In this document: positions 1-8,404 of the stretch, piece after piece
Layout of the letters: every line of letters starts with the position of its first letter
Position numbering within the stretch: the stretch's first letter is position 1
Assembly: GCF_000682775.1 (NCBI RefSeq)
Contig: NZ_AWFI01000001.1
Coordinates: forward strand, 434,001 to 498,000
Length of the DNA: 64,000 bases
From: Hyphomonas sp. L-53-1-40
GTDB lineage: Bacteria > Pseudomonadota > Alphaproteobacteria > Caulobacterales > Hyphomonadaceae
Reading direction: 5' to 3'
Notes under the pieces: model-generated
Told to the model about the DNA's origin: nothing
The model's input: the letters and a program-made list of their open reading frames with translations, nothing else
Databases searched by the model: none
Position numbers and translations under genes: made by a program

Positions 1-2
1 CG

Positions 3-179
3 GCCGCACTGTTCTGGTATATCTCGGGTGTATATCTCGTTTTGGCCGTGTTCAGTCTTCTGCGCATAGGCATCAACCGCCCAAGCATCGTCGGCAAGAA
101 AACTCGCTTCATTCCGATGGCGAAAAGCCCGCTAACGCGCGTCTATCGCAAGCGTGCGAAGCCCCAGCCCAAAGCCTAG
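3..179 (+). CDS. C-terminal end of a membrane protein (cut by window edge)
   Basis: The reading frame is open from the first bases and stops with TAG at 177-179, so only about 58 C-terminal residues are visible. They begin with a hydrophobic stretch ([19 protein letters not shown]) that would form one membrane helix. A strongly basic tail rich in Lys and Arg follows and would face the cytoplasm. The last bases overlap the stop codon of the convergent yraN gene. The family cannot be named from this fragment. Confidence 0.5.
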   Translation, partial: AALFWYISGVYLVLAVFSLLRIGINRPSIVGKKTRFIPMAKSPLTRVYRKRAKPQPKA

Positions 180-562
180 GCCAGCCCCGGCCGCCACGCA
201 TCGCGCAGATGAACGGGCAGGCGACTCGGCGCGATGGCAATGATGTCGTATCGCCAGCCATGGTCTGAATAGCTGGGATGCTTGGCCATCCAATGGTCGG
301 CCGCGCGGGAAATTCGATTCCAGGCATGAAGTGTCACGGCGCCGAGCGCTGCGTTTGCTCGCCGACGTGCCTTCACTTCGACAAAAGCAACTATGCCGGA
401 TTTCTCCGCAATCAGATCAATCTCGCCAACCGGCGTGCGCACGCGTTGCGCGAGGATGCGATAGCCCTTGAGGCGGAGGTACAAGGCGGCAAGTGTCTCG
501 CCCGCGCGGCCACGTTTTTCGGCAGCCGTGCGCTTGGCGCTGGGGGCGCGCCCTTCAGCCAT
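176..562 (-). CDS. yraN: YraN family (UPF0102) endonuclease-like protein
   Basis: A 128-residue protein of normal length for the YraN/UPF0102 family, which has a restriction-endonuclease-like fold. The nuclease core is visible as GEIDLIAE followed by FVEVKAR, matching the E-x-D...E-x-K metal-binding arrangement. A helical N-terminal segment ([21 protein letters not shown]) precedes it, as usual. The biochemical role of the family is not settled; links to DNA processing have been proposed. The gene overlaps the end of rsmI by 8 bases, so the two are translationally coupled, and rsmI-yraN is a widespread pair. The annotation to family level is secure; the function is not. Confidence 0.9.
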   Translation of the reverse strand: MAEGRAPSAKRTAAEKRGRAGETLAALYLRLKGYRILAQRVRTPVGEIDLIAEKSGIVAFVEVKARRRANAALGAVTLHAWNRISRAADHWMAKHPSYSDHGWRYDIIAIAPSRLPVHLRDAWRPGLA

Positions 563-1487
563 CGGCTTTCAGTTGCAGCGCCCGCTGGTAAACGTCGCGC
601 TTCGGCAGACCCAGCGCTTCGGCTACGGCATTGGCTGCGGCCTTGGTCGGCTGGCCATCCAGTGCGTCGCGCAGGGCCGCATCGAGGCGTTGGGGCGTGA
701 CTTCATGTTCGCCCGGCGGGCCGACCAGCAATACAATTTCGCCACGTGGCGGGCCGGACTCGGCATAATGCGTGGCCAAATCAGCAAGCGTGCCTCGGCG
801 GGTTTCCTCGAACATCTTGGTCAATTCCCGCGCCACCGCCGCGTCACGGTCCCCCAGCACAGAGGCAAGGTCTGCCAGCGCATCGGCGAGGCGCGGCCCG
901 CTCTCATAGAAGATCAACGTGCCCGGCACCGCCTTTAGCGCTTCGGCGGCAGATTTCCGCGCGCCGGATTTTGGCGGCAGGAAGCCTGCGAAAAGGAATT
1001 TGTCACTTGGCAGGCCGCTGGCGACCAATCCCGCCAGCATGGCCGAGGCGCCCGGAATGGGGATGACCTTTACGCCAGCCTCCAGGGCTTCATGCGCCAG
1101 TTTCCAGCCCGGATCGGAAACAAGCGGCGTGCCAGCGTCGGAAATCAGTGCGATCTTCGCGCCGCCTTGTAGTGCCCGTATCAAGCCCGGTCTCCGTTCC
1201 GCCCCATTATGGTCATGATAGGGGCTGAGGCGAGCCTTAAGGCCATAGGCAGACATCAGCTTTCCAGCGACGCGTGTGTCCTCTGCCAGCACTTCATCGG
1301 CAGCGGCCAGCACGTCCAGCGCGCGCAGGGTGATGTCGCGCAGATTGCCGATCGGGGTGGAGACCACATACAGGCCCGGATCCAGAGATACAGCCGGTTG
1401 CCCCTTGGGGAGACCGCGCCTAGAGTCGCCACCGGCGGGAATCGCCCCGGAGTCAGAAGGATCAGGAGATGACATTGCTTCAACCAT
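555..1487 (-). CDS. rsmI: 16S rRNA (cytidine1402-2'-O)-methyltransferase RsmI
   Basis: RsmI uses S-adenosylmethionine to methylate the ribose of C1402 in the decoding centre of 16S rRNA. The 310-residue protein carries the tetrapyrrole-methylase fold signatures: [19 protein letters not shown] near residue 40, [21 protein letters not shown], and IPGASA followed by [10 protein letters not shown]. About 35 poorly conserved residues precede the core. The annotated ATG at 1487 and a second ATG at 1475 both overlap the divergent lipoprotein gene starting at 1469, so the true start is uncertain and the shorter form is plausible. It is followed by and overlaps yraN, as in many proteobacteria. Confidence 0.95.
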   Translation of the reverse strand: MVEAMSSPDPSDSGAIPAGGDSRRGLPKGQPAVSLDPGLYVVSTPIGNLRDITLRALDVLAAADEVLAEDTRVAGKLMSAYGLKARLSPYHDHNGAERRPGLIRALQGGAKIALISDAGTPLVSDPGWKLAHEALEAGVKVIPIPGASAMLAGLVASGLPSDKFLFAGFLPPKSGARKSAAEALKAVPGTLIFYESGPRLADALADLASVLGDRDAAVARELTKMFEETRRGTLADLATHYAESGPPRGEIVLLVGPPGEHEVTPQRLDAALRDALDGQPTKAAANAVAEALGLPKRDVYQRALQLKADG

Positions 1488-2797
1488 TGCTCAGGAAGCT
1501 TCCCGCGCCAAGTCTTCTGTTGGCATCGCTGCTTCTGGCCACCGCCTGTGCCACAGCGCCTGCTCGCCAGCCAGTGCCCATCGGCACCGGACAGCCCCGC
1601 GAGGAGCCTGTTACGGGCGTGCCGCGCGACTTGGGCGACATACCGGGCGAAGAAATCGAAATCGGCGACATGGAAGATTTGGGCGACGCAACGCGCGGCC
1701 GAGGCGACCGTGGCCTGACCCCACCCTTCATGCAGGGACGTGAGATCAAGCGGGCAGCCGTGCTGCTGCCCTTTTCTCATCCGAACGCCAATGTCCGCGC
1801 CGAGGCCGAAAGCATGCTGGCAGGGATTGAACTTGCCTTGTTTGAATATGCCGACAAGGATTTCCTGATTATCCCGAAGGATACCGCCGGCAAGACCTCC
1901 GTGGCCGAGGCGCGCACGGACGAAGCCTTTGAAGACAAAGTGGATGTGATCCTTGGCCCGCTCTTTGGCGCAAACGTGAAAACCGTGCGGGAAATGGCGC
2001 GCGAGGAAGATATTCCCGTCATTGCCTTCTCCAACGACCGGTCTGCGGCAGGTGGCGGAGCCTATCTCGCTTCCATCTCACCGGACGAGGAAGTCCGCCG
2101 GGTCATGGAATATGTGGCCGCGCGCGGCGTAGACACGTTTGTTTTTCTGGGCCCACGCTCGGATTACGGGCGTCAGGTTGAGGCCGCAATGCGGTTTGAA
2201 GCCTCCCGGCTTGGCGCCGTCATGGCCGCCTCAGCCTTCTATGGCGAGGATAGCGGCGCAGGTGCCGAAGCGCGCCAGATCGCCAGCGTCCTCAAATCCG
2301 AACTGGCCGGCCGTCCCGGTCGCGTGGCCGTGATGATCCCTGAACGAGGCGTCAAATTGCTCTCGGTAGCGCCGTTGCTGCCTTACAACGGCGTCGATAT
2401 GCGCCAAGTGAAGCTGATCGGCACCTCTTATTGGGATGATTCCAGCATCTGGCGCGAACCGACCCTGCGCGGCGGCTATTATGCTGCCACAGACCCCGGC
2501 AACAAGAGCGCCTTCACCGAAACCTATCGTCGGATCTATGGCCGCGCGCCAACCGATCTGGCTGCACTGGCCTATGATGCAGCCGCATTGACCGTTCGCC
2601 TCGCCGCAGATGACAGTCTGACCTATGGCGGCGTGACCGATCCGGACGGCTTTTTCGGAGTAAATGGCCTGTTCCGCTTCCGCATTGACGGCACGTCCGA
2701 GCGCGGCTTGGCGGTCATGCAGATCCAGCCCGGTGGCCCTGAACTCGTCGAAGGGGGCGTTCAGTCCTTTCCCACAGGCCAGACCGGCCCAAGCTGA
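1469..2797 (+). CDS. Penicillin-binding protein activator (LpoA-like lipoprotein)
   Basis: A 442-residue secreted protein with a hydrophobic signal and a lipobox-like LLLATAC near residue 27. Next comes a low-complexity Gly/Asp/Glu linker and then a periplasmic type-I ligand-binding-like domain, with AAVLLPFSH at its start and VDVILGPLFGANVKTVREMA in the middle. This matches the LppC/LpoA family, outer-membrane lipoproteins that stimulate peptidoglycan synthases from the periplasm. The divergent rsmI-yraN neighbours are the same as around E. coli lpoA, which supports the call. An AGGAG directly abuts the ATG with almost no spacing, so the exact start is unclear. The C-terminal residues (TGQTGPS) are not conserved. 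Confidence 0.82.
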   Translation: MTLLQPLLRKLPAPSLLLASLLLATACATAPARQPVPIGTGQPREEPVTGVPRDLGDIPGEEIEIGDMEDLGDATRGRGDRGLTPPFMQGREIKRAAVLLPFSHPNANVRAEAESMLAGIELALFEYADKDFLIIPKDTAGKTSVAEARTDEAFEDKVDVILGPLFGANVKTVREMAREEDIPVIAFSNDRSAAGGGAYLASISPDEEVRRVMEYVAARGVDTFVFLGPRSDYGRQVEAAMRFEASRLGAVMAASAFYGEDSGAGAEARQIASVLKSELAGRPGRVAVMIPERGVKLLSVAPLLPYNGVDMRQVKLIGTSYWDDSSIWREPTLRGGYYAATDPGNKSAFTETYRRIYGRAPTDLAALAYDAAALTVRLAADDSLTYGGVTDPDGFFGVNGLFRFRIDGTSERGLAVMQIQPGGPELVEGGVQSFPTGQTGPS

Positions 2798-2830
2798 GCC
2801 TGATCATTACGTGGCGCGACCTGTGACATT

Positions 2831-2861
2831 CCCTTGCACCGGCCGGTCACGTCCCCCACAT
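2831..2861 (+). promoter_or_regulatory. Sigma-32 (RpoH) type promoter of dnaJ
   Basis: CCCTTGCA at 2831-2838 and CCCCACAT at 2854-2861 are separated by 15 bases. They closely match the heat-shock consensus CCCTTGAA-N13/15-CCCCATnT. Transcription would start near 2868, about 37 bases before the dnaJ ATG. A heat-shock promoter directly upstream of a chaperone gene that is not preceded by dnaK here makes functional sense. This is a sequence match only. Confidence 0.65.
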
Positions 2862-2904
2862 GTGCGGCTGATCTGAGACAATTCTGGAAGACGATAGCCA
2901 TTCC

Positions 2905-4065
2905 ATGAGCAAGCGCGACTATTACGAGATTTTGGGCGTATCCAAGGATGCGGACGAGAAGCAACTCAAGTCCGCCTACCGCAAGCTGGCGATGAAGTAT
3001 CATCCGGACCAGAATGCCGGGAATCCTGAAGCCGAAGAGAAATTCAAGGAAGTGGGCGAAGCCTATGCGGTTCTGAGCGATGCTCAGAAGCGTGGTGCCT
3101 ATGACCGGTTTGGCCATGCCGCCTTTGAAAATGGCGGTGGGGGCGGGGGCAACCCGTTTGGCCAGGGCGGCAATCCGGACGATATTTTCTCCGACCTGTT
3201 CAGCCAGGTTTTCGGCGCAGGTGGCTTTGGTGGTGGACGTCGCCGTGGCGGGCCACAGCGCGGTGCAGATTTGCGCTATGATCTGGAAATCACTCTGGCT
3301 GAAGCGTGGGCCGGCAAGGAAGAAACCATTCACGTGCCCCAGGCCGTGCCATGTACAGGCTGTGACGGCTCCGGCGCAGCGCCCGGCACCAAGCCGGAAA
3401 CCTGCGAGACGTGTGACGGCCATGGCCGCGTGCGCGCCCAGCAAGGCTTCTTCACGATGGAGCGCACCTGTGTGCGGTGTTCCGGCAAGGGAAAGATCAT
3501 CAAGAAGCCCTGTAAGGAATGTGGCGGCGCAGGGCAGGTTCGCGAGGAGCGCAAGCTCCAGGTGAAAATCCCGGCAGGCGTCGAAAGCGGTATGCGCATC
3601 CGCCTGTCCGGCGAAGGTGAGCCTGGCGATCAGGGCGGGCCGAGCGGCGACCTCTACATCTTCGTCGATGTCGTCGAGCATGACATCTTCGAACGCGACG
3701 GACCAAACCTCTATTGCCGCGCGCCCGTGCCGATGGCGACGGCTGCACTTGGCGGCGAAATCGAAATCCCGACCATTGATGGCGGCCGTGCCCGCGTCGT
3801 GGTGCCGGAAGGCGCCCAGACCGGCCGCAAACTGCGTCTGCGTGGCAAGGGCATGCCCTCGGTGCGCCAGTCAGGCCATACCGGCGACCTGTTCGTGGAA
3901 ATGTTCGTGGAAACCCCGCGCAACATGACCGCCCGCCAGAAAGAACTGCTGCGCGAATTCTGCGACTGCACCGGCGCCGATTGCCACCCGGAAAGCGAAG
4001 GCTTCCTCGGCCGCATCAAACGCTTCTGGAGCGGCGACGCCGACGAGCACCACCGCCCGAATTAG
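2905..4065 (+). CDS. dnaJ: Chaperone DnaJ
   Basis: Class A J-protein of 386 residues, the normal length; it stimulates DnaK ATPase and delivers unfolded substrates. The J domain (residues 1-70) contains HPD in MKYHPDQN. A Gly/Phe-rich linker follows (GGGGGGNPFGQGG). The zinc domain has four CxxCxGxG repeats: CTGCDGSG, CETCDGHG, CVRCSGKG and CKECGGAG. The two C-terminal beta domains (VKIPAGVESGMRIRLSGEGE; LRLRGKGMPSV) complete the protein. It stands alone, with no dnaK adjacent, behind its own sigma-32-like promoter. The stop overlaps the end of the convergent broken hydrolase gene by 4 bases. Confidence 0.97.
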   Translation: MSKRDYYEILGVSKDADEKQLKSAYRKLAMKYHPDQNAGNPEAEEKFKEVGEAYAVLSDAQKRGAYDRFGHAAFENGGGGGGNPFGQGGNPDDIFSDLFSQVFGAGGFGGGRRRGGPQRGADLRYDLEITLAEAWAGKEETIHVPQAVPCTGCDGSGAAPGTKPETCETCDGHGRVRAQQGFFTMERTCVRCSGKGKIIKKPCKECGGAGQVREERKLQVKIPAGVESGMRIRLSGEGEPGDQGGPSGDLYIFVDVVEHDIFERDGPNLYCRAPVPMATAALGGEIEIPTIDGGRARVVVPEGAQTGRKLRLRGKGMPSVRQSGHTGDLFVEMFVETPRNMTARQKELLREFCDCTGADCHPESEGFLGRIKRFWSGDADEHHRPN

Positions 4066-4920
4066 CGGCAGCCTTCCGCCCAGTTCAGCACCGTGTCGAT
4101 CAGCGCATCTCGTGACCACGAGAACGAATGATCGCCCGACAGGATTGCACTGGTTGCATCGACACCCGGCTCTGCTTCGTAGGCTGCGATTAGCGGCTTG
4201 ATGATGGCGTCCAACGGCACGGCTTCATCCTTGTCTGCTCCAACAATCAGGACCGACCGTCCGGCATAATTTGGCGCATAGGTCAGAGCATCAAAAGCCT
4301 CGCGATTATCGATCAGTTCGCTGACCATGGTCGTGCCATTTGTGCCTGCCAGCATCTGCAAGGAATCGCCATAGGCGATAAAGCCCGCTTTCCTATCCGG
4401 ATCTGCCGCGAGAACATTCGCCACGACGCCAAAATTCGCAGGAGCCAGCCCGGCGGTGCAGGCAATGGTTTCATCCTTCGCGCCCGCGGCGAGGGCTGCC
4501 AATCAGGATCAGCCTTTCAGAATCGGTCCGGTAGGTCTCCGCATTGGCTCGCAGGAAGTCCGTCGCGGCGGCCACGTCTTCGATCACATGCGTGAATGAG
4601 AATGTTCCCTCACTGCCCCATGCGCCGCGATAGTGAAAGAACAAGACGTTGAACCCGTCCGCGCGCAGATCCTGCGCCAAGTCGAGATTTTTTTCGTTGC
4701 CGGGAAATCCATGCAGCAACAGAACGGTGGGATGGGGGCCGGGTCCTTCAGCGACATAGATCAGCCCGTTGAGCCGTTGCCCATGGCTCCGAAAGTTCAA
4801 CTCGTTCAGTGCTGGCGGAAACTCGGTATCGTATGTCGGCGAAGTTTCAGTTGCCTCTTTCAGACTGGTGCAACCTGACATGAGCGCGAGCACTGCGGCG
4901 ATCAGAAACAAACTTCTCAT
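4062..4920 (-). pseudogene. Alpha/beta-hydrolase lipoprotein, inactivated by a deletion
   Basis: The gene starts at 4920 behind a strong GGAGGGGAG site and encodes a lipoprotein signal (MRSLFLIAAVLALMSGC). A hydrolase core follows with oxyanion region VLLLHGFPGNEKN and strand SERLILIG. The frame then runs into a stop shortly after LILIG. The rest of the hydrolase (AALAAGAKD... to the catalytic His region SGDHSFSW) continues in the next frame down to 4062. The residues missing at the break are exactly the expected GHSMGG nucleophile elbow, so the catalytic Ser is gone. The break is near 4498-4503 and fits a deletion of about 20 bases. It is unlikely to make an active enzyme; a sequencing error cannot be excluded but would have to remove a whole motif. 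Confidence 0.85.
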
Positions 4921-5038
4921 AGTGTTCTCCCCTCCAACCACCCTACCTGAAATCTGCCTCAGCCCAAACATGCTCGCGCGGGAACCGTCGCGACAGATGG
5001 ATCGTTGATCGGGGCATTCATCACCCGAGAGACACGCC

Positions 5039-6034
5039 ATGCCCTTCAGTTCAGACCCGGAGACGCTCTGCCGCGAAGGCGTGACGGCAGAGGCCATTGG
5101 CCTTGTCCGGTCAGACCCATCCAAGCCCGGCTGGACGCGGCGGCGGTGCGGCACAGGCTTTACCTACAAGGACGACAAGGGCCAGACCCTGAAGGGTGCG
5201 CGGGCCGAACGATGCCGCGCGCTGGTCCTGCCGCCGGCCTGGGACGAGATATGGATCTGTCCCCATCCACGCGGTCACATCCAGGCCACCGGACGCGACG
5301 AAGCGGGGCGACTGCAGTATCGCTATCACCCCACATGGTCGGCCGCGCGCAACTCGGCCAAGTTCGATGACCTGATCGCCTTTGGGCATGCCTTGCCGGA
5401 ACTGCGCCGCCGCGTGCGTCATGATCTCACCTATTCGGATTGCCCGCGTGAGTTGCGCCTCGCTGCCATTGTCCGCCTGCTGGACCGGGGCGCACTGCGC
5501 ATCGGCCGGTCGGGCCGCAAGACCTATGGCGCGGTCAGCCTGCGCAAGTCGCATGTCCAGATCGACGGCCACAAGATCATGTGCGCCTACAAGGGCAAGG
5601 GCGGCACGCCTCGTCGCGTCATTGTGAAAGATAAATTGTTGGCGAAGACCCTGGATGGTCTGATGGCCGAGCGCGGCGCGTTCCTCTTCCGCTCGCGCAA
5701 GGTCCGGCCCGCTGCGCAAGATGTAAACGCGTACATCCAGGAAACACTGGGCCTGTCCTTTACCGCCAAGGATTTCAGGACATGGAAGGGCAGCGTTGCC
5801 GCGATCGATGCCCTGACCAAGGCAGAGGACATCACCATCAAGGCGATCACGCAGGCCGCGGCCAACGTACTCGGCAACACACCTGCAATTGCCAAATCGT
5901 CCTATATCCATCCCGTTCTGCTTGATCTGGCCCGCGATAAATGCCGCCCGGATCAGGTTTGCGACGAGGCAGAGTCTCTTGCCGGGGAAGACCTGTTGCT
6001 CGCCGTGCTGGAGGCCGTGCAGCCCTTGGCCTGA
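5039..6034 (+). CDS. DNA topoisomerase IB (poxvirus-type)
   Basis: A 331-residue type IB topoisomerase, which relaxes supercoils through a 3'-phosphotyrosine intermediate. The N-terminal domain has GFTYKDDKGQ and LPPAWDEIWICP followed by GHIQATGRDEAGRLQYRYHP, typical of the bacterial family. The catalytic domain shows the Arg motif RLLDRGALRIG, a Lys region AYKGKGG, the FRTW motif, and NTPAIAKSSYIHP, in which Tyr289 is the expected nucleophile. FRTW is followed by Lys where most relatives have Ala or Gly. The gene stands alone between the broken hydrolase gene and the PLP enzyme gene. Confidence 0.93.
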   Translation: MPFSSDPETLCREGVTAEAIGLVRSDPSKPGWTRRRCGTGFTYKDDKGQTLKGARAERCRALVLPPAWDEIWICPHPRGHIQATGRDEAGRLQYRYHPTWSAARNSAKFDDLIAFGHALPELRRRVRHDLTYSDCPRELRLAAIVRLLDRGALRIGRSGRKTYGAVSLRKSHVQIDGHKIMCAYKGKGGTPRRVIVKDKLLAKTLDGLMAERGAFLFRSRKVRPAAQDVNAYIQETLGLSFTAKDFRTWKGSVAAIDALTKAEDITIKAITQAAANVLGNTPAIAKSSYIHPVLLDLARDKCRPDQVCDEAESLAGEDLLLAVLEAVQPLA

Positions 6035-6113
6035 CAAAGGCTGCGCGCTGCAATTGCCCTGATGGGCCAAGCCTCTATGGTGACGGCGAAGGCGGCTGGA
6101 GCAGGGGGCAGAT

Positions 6114-7193
6114 TTGGATATTTCACATCTTGATTGGGACAGGCGGCGCTGGGTACGCGAGGCGGTGCAGCGCATCAATGCGGATTTCAATCGCTCGGCT
6201 GACACTCATTTGATCAAGGTGGATCTGCCCGGTTTTCCGGAGCAGACTCTCTATTTGAAGGATGAGTCCACGCATCCGACCGGCAGTCTGAAACACAGAC
6301 TTGCGCGCTCGCTCTACCTGTTCGCCCTCTGCAATGGTTGGATCGGGCCAGACACGGTTATCGTGGAAAGCTCGTCCGGCTCCACCGCCGTCTCGGAGGC
6401 CTATTTTGCGCGCTTGCTGGGCCTGCGTTTCATCGCGGTGGTTCAAGAAGGCGTCTCGCGCAGCAAGATCGACCAGATCGCCTTCTATGGCGGCGAGACC
6501 CGCGCCGTGCCGCCTGCGGACATCTATGCCGAGGCGCAGCGCATCACGACTGAACTTGGCGGCCACTATATGGACCAGTTCACTTATGCCGAGCGGGTTA
6601 CTGACTGGCGTGGCAACAACAACATTGCCGAAAGCCTGTTCTCGCAATTGTCGATGGAGGCCCATGCCCTGCCGGACTGGGTGGTGATGAGCGCTGGTAC
6701 GGGCGGCACATCGGCCACGATCGGCCGGTTTATCCGCTATCGCTGTGACATCGCCGCGAAGACGTCGCTCTGCGTCGCGGACCCGGAAAACTCGGTCTTT
6801 TATGATCATTATGAGACGGGCGACCCGGATATCCGTATCGGGACGAAGTCTCGTATTGAAGGTATTGGGCGCCCGCGCGTTGAAGCTTCATTCCAGCCAG
6901 ATGTGATAGACCGAATGATGCGCGTGCCGGATGCGGCGTCCATCGCCACGATCCACTGGCTGCAGGATATTCTTGGCCGACGTTGTGGCGGTTCGACCGG
7001 CACCAATGTCTGGGCAGCACTAACTCTGATGCGCGAAATGCGCGCCGCCGGACAGGCGGGCAGCGTCGCGACCCTCATTTGCGATGGTGGCGAGCGCTAT
7101 CTTGATACCTATTATGATGATGCCTGGATCGCCTCTCAGGGGTTGGACCTCACGCCACACCTCGCCAGCCTGCAAGAATTCACGCGAGATTGA
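6114..7193 (+). CDS. PLP-dependent cysteine synthase-family protein (Cds1-like)
   Basis: A fold-type II PLP enzyme of 359 residues. The Schiff-base lysine sits in HPTGSLKHRLA, the substrate loop is ESSSGSTAVSEAYFA, and the phosphate-binding glycine loop is SAGTGGTSATIGRF. The N-terminal region and the C-terminal CDGGERYLDTYY resemble the cysteine synthase-like group that includes mycobacterial L-cysteine desulfhydrase Cds1, rather than CysK. The reaction (sulfide release from cysteine or a related beta-elimination) is inferred. Translation probably starts at TTG 6114, with AGGGGG about 6 bases upstream. The next gene follows with no gap, suggesting an operon. Confidence 0.8.
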   Translation: MDISHLDWDRRRWVREAVQRINADFNRSADTHLIKVDLPGFPEQTLYLKDESTHPTGSLKHRLARSLYLFALCNGWIGPDTVIVESSSGSTAVSEAYFARLLGLRFIAVVQEGVSRSKIDQIAFYGGETRAVPPADIYAEAQRITTELGGHYMDQFTYAERVTDWRGNNNIAESLFSQLSMEAHALPDWVVMSAGTGGTSATIGRFIRYRCDIAAKTSLCVADPENSVFYDHYETGDPDIRIGTKSRIEGIGRPRVEASFQPDVIDRMMRVPDAASIATIHWLQDILGRRCGGSTGTNVWAALTLMREMRAAGQAGSVATLICDGGERYLDTYYDDAWIASQGLDLTPHLASLQEFTRD

Positions 7194-8372
7194 TTGCTCC
7201 ATCGGATGGGCAACATGACGCCGCTTCGCATTTCCAACCGAGACGCTCGCCGCCTTTGGTTATGGACCAATGGGCTAGCCGAAACGCCTACCGGACAGCT
7301 CGATGTGATGGGCATGCTCCACGCCCTTGGCTTCGTGCAGATTGATACAATTCGCAATGTGACCCGTGCCCACCACCACATCCTGTGGAGCCGAAACCAG
7401 AACTATCGAGAAGAGATGCTTTGGCCGCTTTTGGGCAGAGATCGTCAGATCTTTGAACATTTCACCCATGATGCCTCGCTCATTCCCATGGCGTATTTGC
7501 CATACTGGCAGCGGCAATTCCGTCGCCTCGGTGCCAAAGTGGCCCGGCATGAATGGTTCCAATCCGGCCTTGCGCAAGAACAGATTGCCCAGATCCGCGC
7601 CCGGATCGAAGCTGAAGGCGCTTTGTCGACGCACGCCTTCGACACCAAGGCCACCAGTCGCGAAATGTGGGCCCGGCCACCGCACAAGAGAGCACTCGAC
7701 CAGATGTGGTATGCGGGAGACCTCGCCACCTGTTACCGACAGAATTTCGTCAAATACTACAATCTTCCAGATCGTGTTTTTCCTGCCCATCTTCGCGATG
7801 GGCCGCCGGATCACGAGCAGATAGACTGGCTCTGCCAGAACGCGATCGATCGGCTCAGCTTTGGCACAACCGGCGAAATCCAGCGCTTCTGGGAAGCGAT
7901 GAGTTCGGCAGAGGCAAAGTCATGGGTGATGAGCGCCAAGCATCTGGTTCCGGTCGAGATCGAGTGCGCAAATCGGCGAACGTTTCTCGCCTATGCAGTC
8001 CCGGAGATCGAAGCCCGGCTGGCGACCGCTGCGGCGCCGACGAGTCGCTTGCGCATCCTCAATCCATTTGATCCGGCGGTGCGAGATCGAAACCGCCTCG
8101 AACGGCTCTTTGGGTTTGATTATCGCAATGAAATGTTTGTTCCCGCCGCCAAGCGGCGCTGGGGGTACTATGTCTACCCGCTTCTCGAAGGGTACCGTTT
8201 CACGGGGCGTATCGAAATCAAGGCAGATCGGGCGAAGGGGTGGATGAGCGTGACCGGCTTTTGGCCCGAGCCGAACGTCAAATGGACCCCGGCTCGCCAC
8301 GATAAACTGAACGCCGAGCTTACCCGATTTGCCCGCCTCGCCGGGATTGCGGATGTTAGATGGGCCATCTGA
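7194..8372 (+). CDS. Winged-helix DNA-binding protein of the YcaQ/AlkZ glycosylase family
   Basis: A 392-residue protein of the HTH_42 (YcaQ/AlkZ) family, monofunctional DNA glycosylases that unhook interstrand crosslinks or remove bulky alkylated bases. The catalytic Q-phi-D/Q motif is seen as QIDTI in LGFVQIDTIRNVTRAHHHILWSR near residue 45. The later conserved blocks LNPFDPAVRDRNRLERLFGFDY and VYPLLEGYRFTGRIEIKADR also fit. The frame opens with TTG at 7194, directly after the stop of the PLP gene. ATG at 7206 or 7215 is also possible, and 7215 has GGATGGG upstream, so the start is unresolved. Confidence 0.85.
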   Translation: MLHRMGNMTPLRISNRDARRLWLWTNGLAETPTGQLDVMGMLHALGFVQIDTIRNVTRAHHHILWSRNQNYREEMLWPLLGRDRQIFEHFTHDASLIPMAYLPYWQRQFRRLGAKVARHEWFQSGLAQEQIAQIRARIEAEGALSTHAFDTKATSREMWARPPHKRALDQMWYAGDLATCYRQNFVKYYNLPDRVFPAHLRDGPPDHEQIDWLCQNAIDRLSFGTTGEIQRFWEAMSSAEAKSWVMSAKHLVPVEIECANRRTFLAYAVPEIEARLATAAAPTSRLRILNPFDPAVRDRNRLERLFGFDYRNEMFVPAAKRRWGYYVYPLLEGYRFTGRIEIKADRAKGWMSVTGFWPEPNVKWTPARHDKLNAELTRFARLAGIADVRWAI

Positions 8373-8404
8373 GTCACAACGGGACACCAGACATACGCTG
8401 CGGT

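Noticed and set aside
4921-5154. N-terminal extension of the broken hydrolase frame
   Set aside because: The ATG at 4920 has a strong ribosome site and a lipoprotein signal; the extension overlaps the topoisomerase gene on the other strand.
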